A stretch of DNA of 64,000 nucleotides from Stenotrophomonas indicatrix (lineage in GTDB: Bacteria > Pseudomonadota > Gammaproteobacteria > Xanthomonadales > Xanthomonadaceae): assembly GCA_041545745.1 (NCBI GenBank), contig CP168152.1, positions 1,734,001 through 1,798,000 of the forward strand. Direction: 5' to 3'. The position numbers and the translations under genes were made by a program. Shown piece by piece: positions 16,833 to 27,072 of this stretch. Position 1 is the stretch's first letter. Each line of letters opens with the position of its first letter. Under the pieces are notes generated by a model. The model made no database searches, was not told the DNA's origin, and saw nothing but the letters and a program-made list of their open reading frames with translations.

Positions 16833-18343
16833 CAACGAACAACGGATTCGACTCGCTGCATTCCCACGCCCAGCGCCTGAAGGGCGCAAGCATTCCCAGC
16901 CTGCTCGCCGCCGAACCCGGCCGTGTGCAGGACCTGGCGCTGCGGGTCGGTCCGTTGTATGTCAACTTCGCCCGGCAGAAATACGATGCCGCGGCGTTGC
17001 AGGCGCTGTTGGCGCTGGCTGCCGAACGTGATGTCGGCGGCGCCATCACGCGCCTGTTCCGTGGCGAGCAGGTCAACCTGACCGAAGGCCGCGCCGCGCT
17101 GCATACCGCGCTGCGTGGTGATGTGGTCGATGCGCCGGTGGCTGCCGAGGCCTATGCCACCGCGCGCGGCATCCGCCAGCGCATGGGCGTGCTGGTGCGC
17201 GCGCTGGAAGACAGTGGCGTGACCGATGTGGTCAGCGTCGGCATCGGCGGTTCCGATCTGGGTCCGCGACTGGTCGCCGACGCGCTGCGTCCGGTCACTG
17301 GTGCACGCCTGCGCGTGCATTTCGTGTCGAACGTGGACGGCGCCGCCATGCAGCGCACGCTGGCCACGCTGGATCCGGCGAAGACCGCTGGCATCCTGAT
17401 CTCCAAGACCTTTGGTACCCAGGAAACCCTGCTCAACGGCCAGATCCTGCACGATTGGCTGGGTGGCAGCGAACGCCTGTACGCGGTCAGCGCCAATCCG
17501 GAACGCGCCGCCAAGGCCTTCGCCATTGCAGCCGATCGTGTGCTGCCGATGTGGGACTGGGTGGGCGGCCGCTATTCGCTGTGGTCGGCCGTCGGTTTCC
17601 CGATCGCACTGGCCATTGGCTTCGAGCGCTTCGAGCAGCTACTGGAAGGTGCCGCGCAGATGGATGCGCATGCACTGGACGCGCCGCTGGAGCGCAACCT
17701 GCCGGTGCTGCATGGCCTGACCGACATCTGGAACCGTAATCTGCTGGGCTCTGCCACGCACGCGGTGATGACCTACGACCAGCGCCTGGCGCTGCTGCCG
17801 GCCTACCTGCAGCAGCTGGTGATGGAAAGCCTGGGCAAGCGCGTGCAGCGCGATGGCCAGCCGGTCACCACCGACACCGTGCCGGTGTGGTGGGGCGGTG
17901 CCGGTACCGACGTGCAGCACAGCTTCTTCCAGGCCCTGCACCAGGGCACCAGCATCATTCCGGCCGATTTCATCGGCTGCGTGCACAACGACGACCCGTA
18001 TACGGTCAACCACCAGGCGTTGATGGCCAACCTGCTGGCGCAGACCGAAGCACTGGCCAACGGCCAAGGCAGCGACGATCCGCACCGCGACTATCCGGGC
18101 GGCCGCCCGAGCACGATGATCCTGCTCGACGCGCTCACCCCGCAGGCGCTGGGTGCCTTGATCGCAATGTACGAGCACGCGGTGTACGTGCAGTCGGTGA
18201 TCTGGAACATCAACGCCTTCGACCAGTTCGGTGTCGAGCTGGGCAAGCAGCTGGCCAGTGGCCTGCTGCCCGCTCTGCAGGGTGAGGATGTCGAGGTCAA
18301 CGACCCGCTGACTCGTGAGCTGTTGGCCCAGCTGAAGGGCTGA
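16829..18343 (+). CDS. pgi: glucose-6-phosphate isomerase
   Basis: A 504-residue cytosolic isomerase between glucose 6-phosphate and fructose 6-phosphate. Signatures are [19 protein letters not shown] and the sugar-phosphate loop [11 protein letters not shown]. Catalytic-site segments are [29 protein letters not shown] and, near the C-terminus, [20 protein letters not shown]. Overlap with panD (ATGA) places it at the end of the pcnB-folK-pan unit. It links the hexose-phosphate pool to the Entner-Doudoroff operon at 23-29 kb. Confidence 0.97.
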   Translation: MTTNNGFDSLHSHAQRLKGASIPSLLAAEPGRVQDLALRVGPLYVNFARQKYDAAALQALLALAAERDVGGAITRLFRGEQVNLTEGRAALHTALRGDVVDAPVAAEAYATARGIRQRMGVLVRALEDSGVTDVVSVGIGGSDLGPRLVADALRPVTGARLRVHFVSNVDGAAMQRTLATLDPAKTAGILISKTFGTQETLLNGQILHDWLGGSERLYAVSANPERAAKAFAIAADRVLPMWDWVGGRYSLWSAVGFPIALAIGFERFEQLLEGAAQMDAHALDAPLERNLPVLHGLTDIWNRNLLGSATHAVMTYDQRLALLPAYLQQLVMESLGKRVQRDGQPVTTDTVPVWWGGAGTDVQHSFFQALHQGTSIIPADFIGCVHNDDPYTVNHQALMANLLAQTEALANGQGSDDPHRDYPGGRPSTMILLDALTPQALGALIAMYEHAVYVQSVIWNINAFDQFGVELGKQLASGLLPALQGEDVEVNDPLTRELLAQLKG

Positions 18344-18352
18344 CCAGGCCTG

Positions 18353-18428
18353 GTAGTGCCGGCCGCTGGCCGGCATCCCGGTGATGCGTCAATCGTTCAT
18401 GAGGTTGCCGGCCAGCGGCCGGCACTAC
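18353..18428. repeat. SMAG-type inverted dimer
   Basis: Two inverted monomers with CCGGCCGCTGGCCGG and CCGGCCAGCGGCCGG stems, heads GTAG and CTAC facing outwards, lie in the convergent gap between pgi and the response regulator. The arrangement could serve as a bidirectional stop for transcription. Confidence 0.85.
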
Positions 18429-18446
18429 CGTGAAGGGCGTGCCGCG

Positions 18447-19016
18447 TTATCGGCTTGGATCGCGCTCCGGGCTCGGCCGCTTGGCCAGCTTGCGCTGCAG
18501 CGAACGCCGGTGCATGCCGAGCAGTCGCGCGGCCGCCGACACATTGCCACCGGTTTCATGCATCGCCTGCTGGATGTGTTCCCACTGCAGGCGGCTGATC
18601 GGGGTCATCGCATCGGGCACTTCCATCTCGCCGTCATCGGCGGGGCCGTCGTCTTCTTCGCCCAGCGCACGCAGGATCATCGGCACCGTCGAAGGCTTCG
18701 GCAGGTAGTCGTCGGCGCCGAGCTTGATCGCCTCCACCGCGGTGGCGATGCTGGCATAGCCGGTCACCAGCAGGATCCGCATGTCCGCGCGCAGCGCGCG
18801 CAGCGGCTGTATCAGGGCCAGGCCGGAATCGCTGCCCAGCTTCAGGTCGATCAACGCGAACGCCGGCGGATGCTGGCGGGCCAGTGCCAGCGCACTGGCG
18901 GCATCCTGTGCGGTCTGCGTCTCCAGCCCTTTGCGGGCCAGGCTGCGCTGCAGGGTGCGCAGGTAGAGTTCGTCGTCGTCGACCAGCAGGCCAAGGGTAG
19001 AAGCAGTCATGGTCAT
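18447..19016 (-). CDS. RegA/PrrA-type response regulator
   Basis: A 189-residue two-component regulator. The receiver has acidic residues in LLVDDDE, phospho-acceptor D57 (ALIDLKL) and the conserved Lys K107 (YLPKPST). A short linker leads to a Fis-type helix-turn-helix (HETGGNVSAAARLLGMHRRSLQRKL), the compact RegA/PrrA/ActR layout. Its ATG overlaps the stop of the sensor kinase (ATGA). RegA-type proteins control respiration and redox-linked genes; targets here are unknown. Confidence 0.9.
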   Translation of the reverse strand: MTMTASTLGLLVDDDELYLRTLQRSLARKGLETQTAQDAASALALARQHPPAFALIDLKLGSDSGLALIQPLRALRADMRILLVTGYASIATAVEAIKLGADDYLPKPSTVPMILRALGEEDDGPADDGEMEVPDAMTPISRLQWEHIQQAMHETGGNVSAAARLLGMHRRSLQRKLAKRPSPERDPSR

Positions 19017-20233
19017 TCCTCGCGGGGGGCCAACGGCAGGCGGAAGCCGACGCGGCTACCGGCCCCTTGGGCCGGGCGCATCCACATCTCGCCGTCCAGG
19101 CGTTCGATGGTGGCATGGGACAGGGCAAGACCGACGCCCATGCCTTCACTCTTGCTGCTGCCGAACAGCTTGCCCGGCAGGACGGCGGCGCGGGCATCGA
19201 AGCCATGGCCGTAATCGCGTACTTCGCCGATCAGGTCGTCGCCTTCGATGCGCAGGCTGAGGTCGACGCGCGGTCGCCCAGCCTGCTCGCCGGCATCGGC
19301 CGCGTTGTTCAGCAGCACCATCAGCAGGTGGCCGACGCCGGGGTCCAGCGGCAAGCGCAGCGGTGCGTCGTCGTTGCGGTGCAGGTCGATGGTCGGGCGC
19401 ACCAGCCGCCATTGCTCCAGCACCTGCTGGGCAGTGGAGTGGGCGCGGCCGGGGCGGTCGTTGGAGGCCGGCGCGGCCAGTGCCAGCACACGCTCGCGGC
19501 ACTGCACCAGCAGCTCGCGCAGGGTTTCCATGTCCTCGCGTACTTCCGGCTCTTCGCTGCGCTCGGCTACGTCATCGGCGAGCAGGGTCATGGTCGCCAG
19601 CGGCGTGTTCAGTTCGTGCGCCACCGAAGCCGCATGCGTGGCCAGGGCGACAATACCTTCGTTGCGCGCGAAGCGTTCGCGCAGCGCCGACAGTTCCAGC
19701 TCGCGCTCACGCAGGGCGATCGCCAGTCGGGTGGAGAAGATCAGTACCACTGCGGCGGACAGCAGGAAGGTGGCGATCACGCCCCAGCGATTGAGGTCCA
19801 GCGCGTTGAAGTAGCCGGCCGGCAGCGGCTGCCCGAACAGTCCGCTGGCGGCATAGCCCAGCAGGCAGGCGCTGGCTACGGCCAAGGCCCAGCGCAGGGG
19901 CAGGGCGAACGCAGCCAGGGCGATCAGGATCAGGAACAGCGAGCCGAACGGATTGGCGATGCCGCCGCTCCAGCTGACCATCCAGGTGAGGATGATCACA
20001 TCGACCAGGATGTGGCCGAAGGCGGTCAGCGGCGCGGTATCGGCCGGCTCCGGGCGCAGCTGCGTATACAGGTTGAACACGGCAAGCACGGCCACGCCTG
20101 ACCACAATGGCAGTTGCGGCAAAGGCAGTCCCAGCACCCAGGTCGCGACCAGGATGGTGGCCGCCTGGCCAGCCACGGCCAGCCAGCGCAGGCTGCACAG
20201 GGTTCGGAGAAACGGGGCGTCGGGACCGGTCAT
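19013..20233 (-). CDS. RegB/PrrB-type redox-sensing histidine kinase
   Basis: A 406-residue inner-membrane kinase with six N-terminal membrane segments. The ubiquinone-binding motif of RegB appears as GGIANPF at 90-96. The phosphorylated His is H206 in VAHELNTPLATM, followed by C245 in LVQCRERVL, which lines up with the redox-active cysteine described in RegB. The ATPase domain has LLNNAADAG (N box), RDYGHGFD and GMGVGLALSHATIERLDG. Start ATG 20233 begins at the first conserved segment. It forms one unit with the response regulator and is divergent from ispG. Confidence 0.9.
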   Translation of the reverse strand: MTGPDAPFLRTLCSLRWLAVAGQAATILVATWVLGLPLPQLPLWSGVAVLAVFNLYTQLRPEPADTAPLTAFGHILVDVIILTWMVSWSGGIANPFGSLFLILIALAAFALPLRWALAVASACLLGYAASGLFGQPLPAGYFNALDLNRWGVIATFLLSAAVVLIFSTRLAIALRERELELSALRERFARNEGIVALATHAASVAHELNTPLATMTLLADDVAERSEEPEVREDMETLRELLVQCRERVLALAAPASNDRPGRAHSTAQQVLEQWRLVRPTIDLHRNDDAPLRLPLDPGVGHLLMVLLNNAADAGEQAGRPRVDLSLRIEGDDLIGEVRDYGHGFDARAAVLPGKLFGSSKSEGMGVGLALSHATIERLDGEMWMRPAQGAGSRVGFRLPLAPREE

Positions 20234-20347
20234 TCGCGCCCATCGTATGCGTTCGCAGGGACGCCTGCCTGCGACAATCGGCCGCAGCCGTACTGCCGCC
20301 TGAATGCGACACACCCGTAAGGTCGGGGCCGGCGTTAGAATGCCCGC

Positions 20348-21613
20348 ATGCATGACGCCGTCACCCGCCCTACAGCCCCCTCCGATGCCACTGCCTGGCC
20401 CCGTCGCCTGACCCAATCGGTCCAGATTGGTGGAGTCACCGTGGGTGGTGGCAAGCCGGTGGTGGTGCAGTCGATGACCAACACCGACACCTCTGATGTG
20501 GCGTCCAGCGTCAAGCAGGTTGCCGAGCTCTGGCGCGCCGGTTCGGAAATGGTGCGCCTGACCGTCAACACGGTTGAAGCGGCTGCGGCGATCCCGCGCA
20601 TCGTCGACAAGCTGGCGATGATGGGCATCGACGTACCGCTGATCGGCGACTTCCACTACAACGGCCATCAGCTGCTGACGGCCGAACCGGCCTGTGCCGA
20701 AGCGCTGGCCAAGTACCGCATCAACCCGGGCAACGTGGGCTTCGGCAAGAAGAAGGACCTGCAGTTCGCCCAGCTGATCGAGTTCGCCATCCGCTACAAC
20801 AAGCCGGTGCGCATCGGCGCCAACTGGGGCTCGCTGGACCAGGCCCTGGCGGCGAAGCTGATGGACGAGAACAATCATCGCGAACAGCCCTGGGACGCCG
20901 GCCGCGTGCTGCGCGAGGCGCTGATCCGGTCGGCGCTGGATTCGGCCGAGCAGGCCGTGGACATCGGCCTGCCGCGCGATCGCATCATCCTTTCGGCCAA
21001 GGTCAGCGGCGTGCAGGAGCTGATCGCGGTGTACCGTGACCTGGCCCAGCGTTCGGACTTCGCCCTGCATCTGGGCCTGACCGAAGCCGGCATCGGCAGC
21101 AAGGGCATCGTTGCCTCGGCGGCGGCGCTGAGCGTGCTGCTGCAGGAAGGCATCGGCGACACCATCCGCATTTCGCTGACGCCCGAACCGGGCCAGTCGC
21201 GCACGCAGGAAGTGATTGTTGCCCAGGAACTGCTGCAGACCACCGGCCAGCGCGCCTTCACCCCGCTGGTCACGGCCTGCCCGGGCTGCGGCCGAACCAC
21301 CTCGGAGTTCTTCCAGGAGCTGGCCAAGGTGGTGCAGACCCACGTGCGCGAAAAGATGCCGCTGTGGAAGATCCAGCATCCGGGCGCGGAGAACATGACC
21401 TTGGCGGTGATGGGCTGCGTGGTCAACGGGCCGGGTGAGTCGCGGCATGCCAACATCGGCATCTCACTGCCGGGTACCGGCGAAGCACCGTCGGCACCGG
21501 TGTTCGTGGATGGCGAGAAGAAGGTGACCCTGCGTGGCGAGAACATCGCCCAGGAATTCGTCGCCTTGATCGATGATTATGTTGAACGCACCTATGTCCG
21601 AAGCGCCGGGTAA
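20348..21613 (+). CDS. ispG: 4-hydroxy-3-methylbut-2-enyl diphosphate synthase
   Basis: A 421-residue [4Fe-4S] enzyme of the MEP isoprenoid pathway, converting MEcPP to HMBPP. The N-terminal TIM-barrel starts [20 protein letters not shown] and includes IGDFHYNGH. The cluster ligands are in [13 protein letters not shown] and [19 protein letters not shown], with a final Glu. Length is normal. The reading frame overlaps the downstream phosphatase start by about 20 nt. Confidence 0.96.
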   Translation: MHDAVTRPTAPSDATAWPRRLTQSVQIGGVTVGGGKPVVVQSMTNTDTSDVASSVKQVAELWRAGSEMVRLTVNTVEAAAAIPRIVDKLAMMGIDVPLIGDFHYNGHQLLTAEPACAEALAKYRINPGNVGFGKKKDLQFAQLIEFAIRYNKPVRIGANWGSLDQALAAKLMDENNHREQPWDAGRVLREALIRSALDSAEQAVDIGLPRDRIILSAKVSGVQELIAVYRDLAQRSDFALHLGLTEAGIGSKGIVASAAALSVLLQEGIGDTIRISLTPEPGQSRTQEVIVAQELLQTTGQRAFTPLVTACPGCGRTTSEFFQELAKVVQTHVREKMPLWKIQHPGAENMTLAVMGCVVNGPGESRHANIGISLPGTGEAPSAPVFVDGEKKVTLRGENIAQEFVALIDDYVERTYVRSAG

Positions 21614-22343
21614 GCCGACGATCCTCGCTGCACCGGAGCCGGCCTCCGGTTTCCGCCACTGGATGGCGCGCAATGCCTGGCGGCTGCTGTTGCTGTTTGC
21701 CGGTGTGCTGCTGCCGCTGGCCGGATTCGTCGCCTTGGCCGACGAAGTGCACGAGTTCGAGTCCTTCCACTTCGATGCGCCGCTGCTGTGGCAGATGCAC
21801 GGCCTGCATTCGCCGTGGCTGGACCACGTCTTCGTGCTGCTGTCGAAACTGGGTTACGAGTGGTTCCTGATCCCGGCTGATGTGCTGATTGTCGGTGCAC
21901 TGGCCTGGCACCGGCGTTGGCGCGAAGCGACCTTCGTGGCCGTGAGCTTCGTAGGGTCGGCGCTGCTCAACATGGGCAGCAAGCAGTTCTTCCAGCGCGA
22001 CCGGCCCAGCCTGTGGGAATCGATCGCGCCGGAATCCACGTTCAGTTTCCCCAGCGGCCACGCGATGGGCTCGATGACCCTGGCGGTCACCCTGGTACTG
22101 CTGGCCTGGAATACCCGCTGGCGCTGGCCGGTGCTGCTGCTGGCGCCGTCGTTCAGCCTGCTGGTAAGCGTTTCCCGGGTCTATCTGGGGGTGCATTACC
22201 CCTCGGACATCCTGGCCGGATGGTGTGCCGCGCTGGTTTGGGTGGTAGGGTGCTACCTGGTCATGTTCAGCCGCCGTCATCCATGGCGACGGCACGGTTC
22301 GCCGCCAGCGACGGCCAGCGAAGCGATCACGCAAGGGGAGTGA
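21594..22343 (+). CDS. PAP2-family membrane phosphatase
   Basis: About 249 residues with six membrane segments and the three-part PAP2 active site: [11 protein letters not shown], then PSGHAMGS, then [16 protein letters not shown] with the catalytic His. Such enzymes remove phosphate from lipid phosphates such as undecaprenyl diphosphate or phosphatidic acid on the periplasmic face. The start may be ATG 21573 or 21594; the second gives a cleaner N-terminus and lies inside the end of ispG in another frame, so co-expression is likely. The substrate cannot be read directly. Confidence 0.88.
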   Translation: MSEAPGKPTILAAPEPASGFRHWMARNAWRLLLLFAGVLLPLAGFVALADEVHEFESFHFDAPLLWQMHGLHSPWLDHVFVLLSKLGYEWFLIPADVLIVGALAWHRRWREATFVAVSFVGSALLNMGSKQFFQRDRPSLWESIAPESTFSFPSGHAMGSMTLAVTLVLLAWNTRWRWPVLLLAPSFSLLVSVSRVYLGVHYPSDILAGWCAALVWVVGCYLVMFSRRHPWRRHGSPPATASEAITQGE

Positions 22344-22545
22344 CGTGGATGCCCTCCCAAGGGCGTCTACCTGAGGGACGGGTTGTTTCGTTGTAACGGG
22401 TTCTGCGGGGCAAGGGGCACGATCAGTGCGTGAAGAATGTGATGCGCAAGGCAGAACGCCGGATTTGCGCAACATCCGCGCTTGCAGTGGTCAGGTGCTC
22501 CTGCCTAGGTTGACCCGTATTGGCCGCATTCGAAGAGGTACGTGA

Positions 22546-23193
22546 ATGACGATTCGAGTCTACCTGGTGGATGACCACGCGCTGGTCCGCACCGGGATGA
22601 AAATGATACTGTCGAGTGAAACCGACATTGAAGTGGTGGGCGAGGCCGAGACGGGTGAAGACGCGCTGCCCGCGATCCGCCAGCTGCAGCCGGACGTGGT
22701 GCTGTGTGATCTGCACCTGCCCGGCGTGAGCGGGATGGAAGTGACCGAGCGCATCGTCCGTGGCCACCGCAGCACGCGGGTGGTGATCGTGTCGGTACTG
22801 GAGGACGGTCCGCTGCCCAAGCGCCTGCTCGAAGCCGGGGCTGCCGGTTACATCGGCAAGGGCTGCGATGCACAGGAACTGCTGCGTGCGGTGCGCGACG
22901 TGGCCGCCGGACGGCGTTACCTGGGCACGAGCATCGCGCAGAACCTGGCGTTGTCCACCGTGGAAGGCAACGGCTCGCCGTTCGACAACCTGTCGCCGCG
23001 TGAGCTGGAAGTGGCATTGCTGCTGACCCAGGGCCTGCGGCAGGAAGACATCGCCCGACGTCTGAGCCTGAGCGCTAAGACGGTCAACACGCACAAGGCG
23101 CGGTTGTTCGAGAAGATGGGAATCCACGACAACATCGCGTTGGCACGCATGGCCAGCCAGTACGGGCTGGTGGACCCGGCACGGCCGCTGTAA
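22546..23193 (+). CDS. gacA: GacA/UvrY-like NarL-family response regulator
   Basis: A 215-residue regulator. The receiver has LVDDHALVR, phospho-acceptor D55 in VVLCDLHLPG and the switch residues before KGCDAQEL. The C-terminal LuxR-type HTH is in LSPRELEVALLLTQGLRQED and LSLSAKTVNTHKARLFEKMG. The segments AGAAGYIGKG, IAQNLALS and SPFDNLS match GacA/UvrY closely. GacA homologues turn on small RNAs that titrate CsrA/RsmA. The partner kinase is not in the window. 202 bp of upstream sequence holds a TTGACC-like promoter element but no gene. Confidence 0.85.
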   Translation: MTIRVYLVDDHALVRTGMKMILSSETDIEVVGEAETGEDALPAIRQLQPDVVLCDLHLPGVSGMEVTERIVRGHRSTRVVIVSVLEDGPLPKRLLEAGAAGYIGKGCDAQELLRAVRDVAAGRRYLGTSIAQNLALSTVEGNGSPFDNLSPRELEVALLLTQGLRQEDIARRLSLSAKTVNTHKARLFEKMGIHDNIALARMASQYGLVDPARPL

Positions 23194-23248
23194 GGGTTTC
23201 GGCCAACGGCTGAGCCCCTCGCGGTGGGGCGGTTGGTTTCATGGGGTT

Positions 23249-23352
23249 GGCCCTGCGGAGGGATTGCGCAGGGGACGCCGTGAATCCATCCCTGGAGGCT
23301 CGGGCGCGCCATCCATGGCGCTTACGCCCCTGCGCAATCCCTCCGCAGGGCC
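23249..23352 (+). repeat. long palindromic element, copy G
   Basis: Arms 23249-23274 and 23327-23352 are perfectly complementary over 26 nt, with a sequence found in no other copy. The core on the plus strand keeps GCGCCATCCATGGCGC; the other hairpin has changed on both sides to TCCATCCCTGGA. It sits in the convergent gap between the GacA-like gene and eda and may also terminate both. Confidence 0.85.
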
Positions 23353-23435
23353 ACGGACAGGTTCCGTGCGCCGCTACCGCGGAATGAAGAGGGAAGTGCA
23401 GGAGCGGGTCGCGCGCTTTGCGCGCTCGTAGACTG

Positions 23436-23476
23436 GGGTCGGATCCTTTTCCCGGCGGGAAAGGGCTCTGGCCCCG
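23436..23476. repeat. quasi-palindrome downstream of eda
   Basis: GGGGTCGGATCC and GGCTCTGGCCCC-like halves surround TTTTCCCGGCGGGAAA, forming an imperfect hairpin 8 bp after the eda stop on the minus strand. It is probably an intergenic repeat serving as terminator for the zwf-eda operon. Confidence 0.5.
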
Positions 23477-23483
23477 TAGTGCT

Positions 23484-24143
23484 TCAGTGGCCGCGTACGC
23501 GCTTGATGATCTTTGCGGCCTGCGCCGCGCTTTCGCGCACCTTGTCCCACTGGCCGGCGTCGATCCAGTTGCCCGGCACCATCCACGAGCCACCAATACA
23601 GACCACGTTCTTCTGCTCCAGGTACTCGGCGGCCGTGTTTTCGGTAATGCCACCGGTCGGGCACAGCTTGAGGTCGGCAATCGGGCCGGCTACACCCTTG
23701 ATCATCGCCAACCCGCCCACGGCCGTGGCCGGGAACAGCTTGCACACGCGGAAGCCACGCGCGTAAAGCGCCAGCAGTTCGGTCGGCGTGGCTGCACCCG
23801 GCACCACCGGCAGCGGTGCCGCAGCCAGCGCATCGGCCAGCACCGGCGGCGTGCCCGGGGTCACCAGGAAGTCCGCGCCCGCATCGATGGACTGCTGCAT
23901 CTGCTCCACCGTCAACACGGTACCCGCGCCGACCACCACTTCCGGCAGCTCACGCTTGAGCATCGCCAGTGCTTCCATCGCGACCGGCGTCCGCAGCGTC
24001 AGCTCGATCGCCGGCAATCCGCCTTCCAGCAACGCCGCACTGACCGCACGCGCCTGGTCCAGCGTATGAATCGTCACCACCGGCAGGATGCCCGCCGCAT
24101 GCAGCAACTCCGCCGCCCGCACCTGATGTTGTTCGATACCCAT
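23484..24143 (-). CDS. eda: 2-keto-3-deoxy-6-phosphogluconate aldolase
   Basis: A 219-residue class I aldolase that cleaves KDPG to pyruvate and glyceraldehyde 3-phosphate, the last Entner-Doudoroff step. Visible are LPVVTIHTLDQA, the catalytic Glu in AIELTLRTPVA, FLVTPG and the Schiff-base Lys in FRVCKLFPATAVGG. The ATG at 24143 gives the usual length; a start 45 nt upstream is also open. It is the last gene of the zwf operon but separated from edd by 231 bp holding element F. Confidence 0.95.
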   Translation of the reverse strand: MGIEQHQVRAAELLHAAGILPVVTIHTLDQARAVSAALLEGGLPAIELTLRTPVAMEALAMLKRELPEVVVGAGTVLTVEQMQQSIDAGADFLVTPGTPPVLADALAAAPLPVVPGAATPTELLALYARGFRVCKLFPATAVGGLAMIKGVAGPIADLKLCPTGGITENTAAEYLEQKNVVCIGGSWMVPGNWIDAGQWDKVRESAAQAAKIIKRVRGH

Positions 24144-24220
24144 GCTCTGCTTCTGCCTTTGCTTTCGAATTTGATTTTCAGTGATCACTTCGCGGCGCGA
24201 GGGCGCCGGGAAACTGTCCG

Positions 24221-24326
24221 GAGGCGGCGGGTAGCCCCCACCAGGACCGTGAGCGGCATGGATGCCGCGACCGAGCCCCCATGGATGGGTTTACGGCGTG
24301 TCCTGGTGGGGGCTACCCGCCGCCTC
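24221..24326 (-). repeat. long palindromic element, copy F
   Basis: Arms of 27 nt (24221-24247, 24300-24326) are perfectly complementary. The core reads on the minus strand. Its first hairpin is the common CCCATCCATGGG, but the second is GCGGCATCCATGCCGC, so this copy joins features of both core types. It forms a convergent pair with G across eda and lies between edd and eda inside the operon. Confidence 0.85.
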
Positions 24327-24374
24327 AACCAGGACGCTCACCGCCCACGCATACCCGCAGCGCTCTTCAATCCC

Positions 24375-26291
24375 TCACGCGTCCTTGGCCTCATGTGGCG
24401 CCGCCGCAGCCGCAGCATCGTGCCCCAGCTCATACTCCGCGTCGTAATCCCACGGCCCACCATCAGCCGCCGCCGGACCACACGAAATCGAGATCGCACC
24501 CTGATCCGCCGGCCCCACCACGCGCCGGTTGATCGCGAACAGGTTGCGGCCCAGGTCGTTGGCGGCCGGCGCCGTATTCGGCGCATGCGGACGTGCAGCC
24601 CATTCGGCCGCGTCCACCAGCACTTCAAGCGTGCCGGCTTCACCATCCAGGCGGATGATGTCGCCCTCGCGCACCTTGCCCAGCGGACCACCGCGTGCGG
24701 CTTCCGGGGTCACGTGGATCGCGGCCGGAATCTTGCCCGACGCGCCGGACAGGCGGCCATCGGTGACCAGCGCCACGCGCCGGCCCTGGTTCTGCAGCAG
24801 GCCCAGCAGCGGCGCCAGCGAATGCAGTTCCGGCATACCGTTCGCACGCGGGCCCTGATAACGCACCACCGCCACGAAATGCTCGGGCAGCAGGCCGCCG
24901 GCGTGCAGCTTGTTCAATACCTGCGGTGCATCAACCACCACGGCCGGCGCTTCGATGGTGCGGTATTGCGACTTCACCGCCGACAGCTTGATCAGCGACT
25001 TGCCCAGGTTGCCGCGCAGCAGGCGCAGGCCGCCCTGGCTCTCGAACGGGTTGTCGACACCGCGCACCACTTCTTCATCGGCGCTGCGTTCCAGGCCCGG
25101 CAGATACACCAGCTTGCCATCGCGCAGCTGCGGTTCGCGGGCGTAGTCGGCCATGCCGCCACGCGCCACGCTGACCAGGTCGCCATGCATCAGGCCGGCC
25201 TTGATCAGCTCGCCGAACACGAACGCCGGGCCACCCGCTGCAGCGAAGCGGTTTACGTCGGCCTCGCCGTTCGGATAGACGCGCGCCAGCAGCGGAATCA
25301 GCTGCGACAGCTCGTCGAAGTCGTCCCAGGTCAGCACGATGCCGGCCGCCCGCGCTACGGCGACCCAGTGGATGGTGTGGTTGGTCGAACCGCCGGTGGC
25401 CATCAGCGCGATGATCGCGTTGATGATCGCGCGCTCGTCGATGATCCGGCCCAGCGGACGGAAGTCGTCGCCCAGGGCGGTGATGTCCAGTGCGCGCTCG
25501 GTGGCTTCGCGGGTCAGTGCATCGCGCAGCGCCGTGTCCGGATTGACGAACGATGCGCCCGGCAGCTGCACGCCCATCGCTTCCAGCAGCACCTGGTTGG
25601 AATTGGCGGTGCCGTAGAAGGTGCAGGTGCCCGCGCCATGGTAGGACGCTGATTCGGCTTCCAGCAGTTCTTCGCGGGTGGCTTCGCCGGCGGCGTAGCG
25701 CTCGCGCACTTCGGCCTTCTGCTTGTTGGGGATGCCCGGCGTCATCGGGCCGGCCGGCACGAACACGGCGGGCAGATGGCCGAAGGCGAGGGCGCCGATC
25801 AGCAGGCCCGGCACGATCTTGTCGCACACACCGAGGTACACAGTGGTATCGAACATGTCATGGCTGAGCCCGATCGCGGTGGCCTGGGCAATGACATCGC
25901 GCGAGAACAGCGACAGCTCCATGCCGCCACGGCCCTGGGTCACGCCGTCGCACATCGCCGGCACAGCGCCGGCAACCTGTGCCGTCGCGCCCAGTTCGCG
26001 CGCCACCGCACGGATCTGTTCGGGATAGGTTTCGAACGGCTGGTGCGCCGACAGCATGTCGTTGTAGGCGGTGATGATGCCCAGGTTGGCCGTCACGCCG
26101 CCGCGCAGGCGGCTCTTGTCGGTGCCGCCACAGGCGGCGAAACCGTGGGCGAGGTTGCCGCAGCTGAGGCGGCTGCGGAACGGGCCATCGCGCAGGGAGG
26201 CGTCGATCGCTGCCAGATAGGCGGCGCGCGAGGCGGCGCTGCGGCGGATGACGCGCTCAGTGATGGCTTGCAGTTGCGGATGGAGGCTCAT
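24375..26291 (-). CDS. edd: 6-phosphogluconate dehydratase
   Basis: A 638-residue [4Fe-4S] dehydratase of the IlvD/Edd family that turns 6-phosphogluconate into KDPG. Family marks include [38 protein letters not shown] (cluster Cys), [18 protein letters not shown] with a second Cys, [15 protein letters not shown] with a third, and [20 protein letters not shown] near the end. The C-terminal Ala/His-rich tail is slightly longer than usual. pgl lies 58 bp upstream. Confidence 0.97.
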   Translation of the reverse strand: MSLHPQLQAITERVIRRSAASRAAYLAAIDASLRDGPFRSRLSCGNLAHGFAACGGTDKSRLRGGVTANLGIITAYNDMLSAHQPFETYPEQIRAVARELGATAQVAGAVPAMCDGVTQGRGGMELSLFSRDVIAQATAIGLSHDMFDTTVYLGVCDKIVPGLLIGALAFGHLPAVFVPAGPMTPGIPNKQKAEVRERYAAGEATREELLEAESASYHGAGTCTFYGTANSNQVLLEAMGVQLPGASFVNPDTALRDALTREATERALDITALGDDFRPLGRIIDERAIINAIIALMATGGSTNHTIHWVAVARAAGIVLTWDDFDELSQLIPLLARVYPNGEADVNRFAAAGGPAFVFGELIKAGLMHGDLVSVARGGMADYAREPQLRDGKLVYLPGLERSADEEVVRGVDNPFESQGGLRLLRGNLGKSLIKLSAVKSQYRTIEAPAVVVDAPQVLNKLHAGGLLPEHFVAVVRYQGPRANGMPELHSLAPLLGLLQNQGRRVALVTDGRLSGASGKIPAAIHVTPEAARGGPLGKVREGDIIRLDGEAGTLEVLVDAAEWAARPHAPNTAPAANDLGRNLFAINRRVVGPADQGAISISCGPAAADGGPWDYDAEYELGHDAAAAAAPHEAKDA

Positions 26292-26349
26292 TGGCTACCG
26301 GCGTTCGAGGTGGCGAGAGGCATGCGGCGCGAGGGCGCCGCGGCCGACA

Positions 26350-27072
26350 TCAATCAGCCCAGTGGACGCGAAGGCGCGCGCCGTCCAGGTTGATCGCGTT
26401 GAGGATCGGATACTGCTGCGGGTCGTTGCTGTCCAATGCCTGGCGCAGCACCTGCAGTTTCTGCTTGCCGCGCAGCAGCAGCAGACGCTGGCGGCACTGG
26501 CCCAGGCCGCGCGGGGTCAGGGTGATGCGCAGTGGCCACTGGTTGGCACCGGGGCAGCCGGTGGCATCAAGCGCGGCATACGGCAGGGTGCTTTCGAGGG
26601 CACGTTGCAGGTCGCGCGAGCCCGGGAACAGCGAGGCGGTATGGCCATCGTTGCCCATGCCCAGTGCGACCAGGCTCGGCGCCTGGCTGTGCTGGGCCTG
26701 CAGGTTGGCGGTGTACACGCACTCGGGCAGCGGCTTGCCGATCCGCACCAGCGGATCGAAGTGTGCACCTTCGGCACGTGTGAGCAGGTTCTCGCGCACC
26801 AGCCAGGCATTGCTGTCGCGATCCTGCGGCGACAACCAGCGCTCGTCGGCCAGGCTCACTTCGACGCGGTCCCAATGCACGTCCAGCTCGGCCAGCGCCT
26901 GGTACACCGGTGCTGGCGTGGTACCGCCGGACAACAGGATGCGTGCGCGGCCCAGCTCGGTGATGTCGTGGTTGATTGCCTGTGCCATTTCGGCAGCGAC
27001 CGCTTCGATCCAGCCATCGGCATCGCCGTGGTTGATGAAATCTATACGGTCGTCCTGGAAGATCGGGGTCAT
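26350..27072 (-). CDS. pgl: 6-phosphogluconolactonase
   Basis: A 240-residue SugI/NagB-type lactonase hydrolysing 6-phosphogluconolactone from the Zwf reaction. Signatures are ILLSGGTTPAPVYQAL, the WDRVEVSLADERWLSP loop and LGMGNDGHTASLFPGS. The start ATG overlaps the glk stop by 4 nt. Length and position between glk and edd fit the operon logic exactly. Confidence 0.95.
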   Translation of the reverse strand: MTPIFQDDRIDFINHGDADGWIEAVAAEMAQAINHDITELGRARILLSGGTTPAPVYQALAELDVHWDRVEVSLADERWLSPQDRDSNAWLVRENLLTRAEGAHFDPLVRIGKPLPECVYTANLQAQHSQAPSLVALGMGNDGHTASLFPGSRDLQRALESTLPYAALDATGCPGANQWPLRITLTPRGLGQCRQRLLLLRGKQKLQVLRQALDSNDPQQYPILNAINLDGARLRVHWAD

